Below are positions 61,358-64,000 of a DNA stretch of 64,000 nt, in pieces (within the stretch, counting starts at the first letter, position 1; every line of letters starts with the position of its first letter). The notes beneath the pieces are model-generated. The model was not told the origin of the DNA. It saw only the letters and a program-made list of their open reading frames with translations, and searched no databases. Origin of the DNA: Hydractinia symbiolongicarpus. Taxonomy: Eukaryota; Cnidaria; Hydrozoa; Anthoathecata; Hydractiniidae. The stretch lies in the NCBI RefSeq assembly GCF_029227915.1, contig NC_079888.1:16413001-16477000 (forward strand), read 5' to 3'. Made by a program: the position numbers and the translations under genes.

Positions 61358-62305
61358 GAATAAACGCCCTAAGCATTTAGCAGTAATTTGGGCGTTAAAT
61401 TTTAGGAGACGTTTTTAATAATAAAATAACGCCTTTAACAGTAAAATGGAACATTGTCGATGCACAGACGATTTTTTATTATCCAAACAAAAGTGAAAAA
61501 AATATTTTCATTTGTCGTTATTTAACCCTATTATACCTGCGCTTTTTTGGCCCTTGTAACCCTAACTTTTATTAGGGGTTCTGATGAAAAAAAAATTTTG
61601 GAAAATTTTGTACCTTGCTGGGGGTGTTGCATTTTTTGGACAGGGGTAAATTTTTTGGAATTTTGAAAACCGTTGACATTCATGTAAGAATGTCATAAGA
61701 TGTTGTATTGGGTATATAAATATTTATTACATGTATGTTGGTTACTTAGTGGTAACCAAGGTGTTGCTAAGGTGATATATGGTTACTAGGGACAAAAAAC
61801 GGACCAGATTTATTTCCGGACCGGAAATATCGATCCAGCAAATTGACGTCATTTCGGATACCAGTGACGTCATGATATTGTTTTCCTTCCCTTGATTATT
61901 TTTAAATGCCCTGTTCTACACATATGCCAAGTTTAATGACACGAGCATCAATATTTTTGGTAAAACGGGTCTTTTTTATCTTCATCGTTTAAAGAAGAAA
62001 TTTTTTTTGCCGAAATGACATTAAAATTACTTTTTTCATGTGAAACACATATTTTGGTTTTCATTCCATATATCTACCAAGAATCAAGGCCATATCATTA
62101 GTAACACGCGAGAAATTAAACGTACTGAAAAATTAGGGAAATGACCATTTTTCACATGTGTGACGTCATTTCTAATCCCTATGACGTCATCAAATTATTT
62201 TTTTACCTAGATTGAGTTTGTATTAAGACATTCTCCAACTGAGCCAAGTTTCATTACCCAGGTATAATAGGGTTTAGTATTCGCTTAACTTCTGGGCGTT
62301 TATTC
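61358..62305. repeat. older inverted repeat interrupted by a piggyBac-like MITE
   Basis: GAATAAACGCCC at 61358-61369 and GGGCGTTTATTC at 62294-62305 are exact reverse complements. Between them, additional 'gggcgtt' and 'acgcc' motifs occur. The central part is the piggyBac-like element, so the outer sequence was already present when that element landed. Confidence 0.5.
61526..62272. mobile_element. 747-bp piggyBac-like MITE
   Basis: A perfect 14-bp inverted repeat: CCCTATTATACCTG at the left, CAGGTATAATAGGG at the right. The left flank is TTAA (61522-61525) and the right is TTTA, one change from the TTAA duplicated by piggyBac elements, whose ends also begin CCY. Interior 'tgacgtca' type motifs occur several times. 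No transposase. Confidence 0.75.
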
Positions 62306-64000
62306 ACAAGGGTGAATTTTTAAAATAGGCGTTTTAGCTACTTCAGGGTGGCGGCTGCGATAAATTATTTTTTATGATTTTCTGCTTTATTTATGTTCTT
62401 GTTATGTTAAACTGTTTGTTTGTTTGTTTGTTTGTTTTGTTGGTTTTTATTTAATAATTTGTGCTGACATCACACAAAATTAAACACTATATTTTACGTT
62501 GCACTTTTTTCCTATCTACGAAAACGTTTTGTGAAATTTATAATTTAACAATGTTTTTGTGAAATATATTTTTTGTAACTTTTATTACAGAAACAATACA
62601 TGGCGTTTTAGTCCCTCCAAGCCTTGTCCAAATTTGTTTAAAACCCTTTTCTTCTGTTAGTTCATCACTTAGTTTTTAAAACCATCTGATGAGGAGCGTG
62701 GCAATGTTTTTATAGGTTTTTTCGAAATTTTTTTTTTTGCGCCAATCACATAATGCATGCACGCAGGTAATCCGCACGTTGTTTATATACATATTTCCTG
62801 CATTGGTATTCCGTGCTTCTTTGTTCACCATTTTAAACACACAATACGGCTATTGTTATAAACACAAGTCATTGGTTCATTAAATTACTCCGCAGGAGGT
62901 GGGGTGGTAGAGCTAAGCGCAACTACTTTGAACACGCAGAGAATGGGAATTAATAACAGATACGTTTTAAAAAGACTTGGTTGATGACACATATAATTAT
63001 AATTATACATTTTTATTGCACGGTACTCTTGGGGAGAAGTGAGGTGTCGTAAGGACAGGTTTTCACGTTATCTGTGCTACACCAGATAGATATGTCAACT
63101 GTGGCATTTCACAATTGAAAGAAAGAAAAGAATTAGTACCCTTATTAAAAGACTGATTCAATTTTACCCGGATAGAAGAGTCTGATTCAATTTTATCTTT
63201 TACCACGCCAGTTTTAAGGGTCTGTTCACACATTACGTAATTACGTCATCATTCTTTCAGGACTTTTAGACTCCCAATCCCCCCCTCCCACCCATAATAT
63301 ACAAGAGTGGTCTTTGGTAGATCATTATTGTATATTATGCATCATCTTCTTAACCCATCTCCTCCTTAATAATAATATAGCCTCCAATGACAGCGTTTTT
63401 AAAAATAAATGTGATTGGCTTAGAGCAGTAAATTTAATTATAGTCTAAAGAAGCCATTTTAAATATAAGTAATGTCTGAAATATTCCAAGGACTTATTTG
63501 CGTCAAATTTTCTTAACTAATCCGAAGTCACTAATCAGGAAATTCGGATTACCAGTGTCCAACCCCTTCAGAAATATTTTTAAATTAATATTTGGAGTTT
63601 GTCACGCAGCAATGTTAATCATATTGGATTATAGTTTTTATAAGTTGGAAGCTATTGAGCTTATGAAAACTTCGTTCCCATGTTCTGTAGGGAGTCGTTA
63701 TCATTTGTTGGCGCCTGAGCAAGCATCCAATCTTTGAATAGAGTAGTTTCACTGCGAGTGTAAAATTTCGTTTGAAGCAATTTTTTTTAAATGAAGCTGG
63801 CAGGCCACCTTGATCCCAGATTTTTTAAATTTTTTTTGGAAGAGTTGACGTCAGAAAGTGCTGTACCCCATTAAGAAACAGACAGGCTTGTACACAAGGT
63901 TTTGTACACAAGGTCACGTGTGCAAGACTATTTAAATCAGATATTTTCCTAGATAGATTATTTACCTTCAACAAAGTAGATTTACAAGATATACTTAAAG
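62306..64000. other. intergenic, nothing recognised
   Basis: AT-rich sequence to the window end. A 79-codon open frame at 63498-63737 has no family resemblance. No RNA gene or inverted-repeat element could be supported. Confidence 0.4.
62413..62436. repeat. (TGTT)n microsatellite
   Basis: Six uninterrupted TGTT units. Confidence 0.95.

Overview
This is AT-rich eukaryotic nuclear DNA from an animal. Its genes are split by many GT-AG introns, and most of the space between and within genes is occupied by many different transposable elements. The host genes have clear metazoan relatives (ARMC10, NEURL4, MRPL46, EDEM1). The mixture of Ty1/copia, Kolobok, pogo-like and piggyBac-like elements, tRNA-derived SINEs and fold-back elements would suit a non-bilaterian such as a cnidarian, possibly a hydrozoan. 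That placement is an inference; the sequence does not settle it.

Layout. 1-4875: a decayed Ty1/copia retrotransposon, cut by the window edge, with a probable 3' LTR. 5346-5570: a tRNA-derived SINE. 6424-7945: a satellite array of about 130-bp units. 9231-15871 (minus): a seven-exon ARMC10-like gene of 325 codons. 16.6-17.1 kb: a MITE and a second SINE. 19745-29411 (plus): a 17-exon NEURL4-like gene of 1059 codons with five Neuralized homology repeats; its introns hold a MITE, a SINE and a fold-back element with two inverted tRNA-like units. 30750-39269: a near-perfect 4260-bp tandem duplication. MRPL46 (minus) has exon 1 just outside the duplication (39899-40177) and exons 2-4 inside it, so these exons are present twice. 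41170-45274: an apparently intact 4.1-kb Kolobok-type DNA transposon bounded by TTAA, with a spliced THAP transposase gene on one strand and, facing it, a two-exon gene for a protein resembling the intracellular 'ballast' domain of the P2X7 receptor. 45.5-47.4 kb: three non-autonomous elements. 48948-59684 (plus): a 13-exon EDEM1-like gene of 567 codons, with a 1168-bp terminal-inverted-repeat element in intron 4. 61.3-62.3 kb: a piggyBac-like MITE inserted in an older repeat. The rest shows no gene I can support.

The host genes are unrelated housekeeping functions rather than a pathway: an outer-membrane-type armadillo protein, a centrosome/ubiquitin-linked scaffold, a mitochondrial ribosomal protein and an ER mannosidase-like quality-control factor. 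Every exon model was built by hand from splice signals, reading-frame continuity and family resemblance. Each of the five multi-exon models closes in frame from ATG to stop, which is the main internal support.

Most unusual points: the Kolobok element carrying a ballast-domain gene, the recent duplication that gives MRPL46 two sets of 3' exons, and the paired inverted tRNA-like modules inside a NEURL4 intron.
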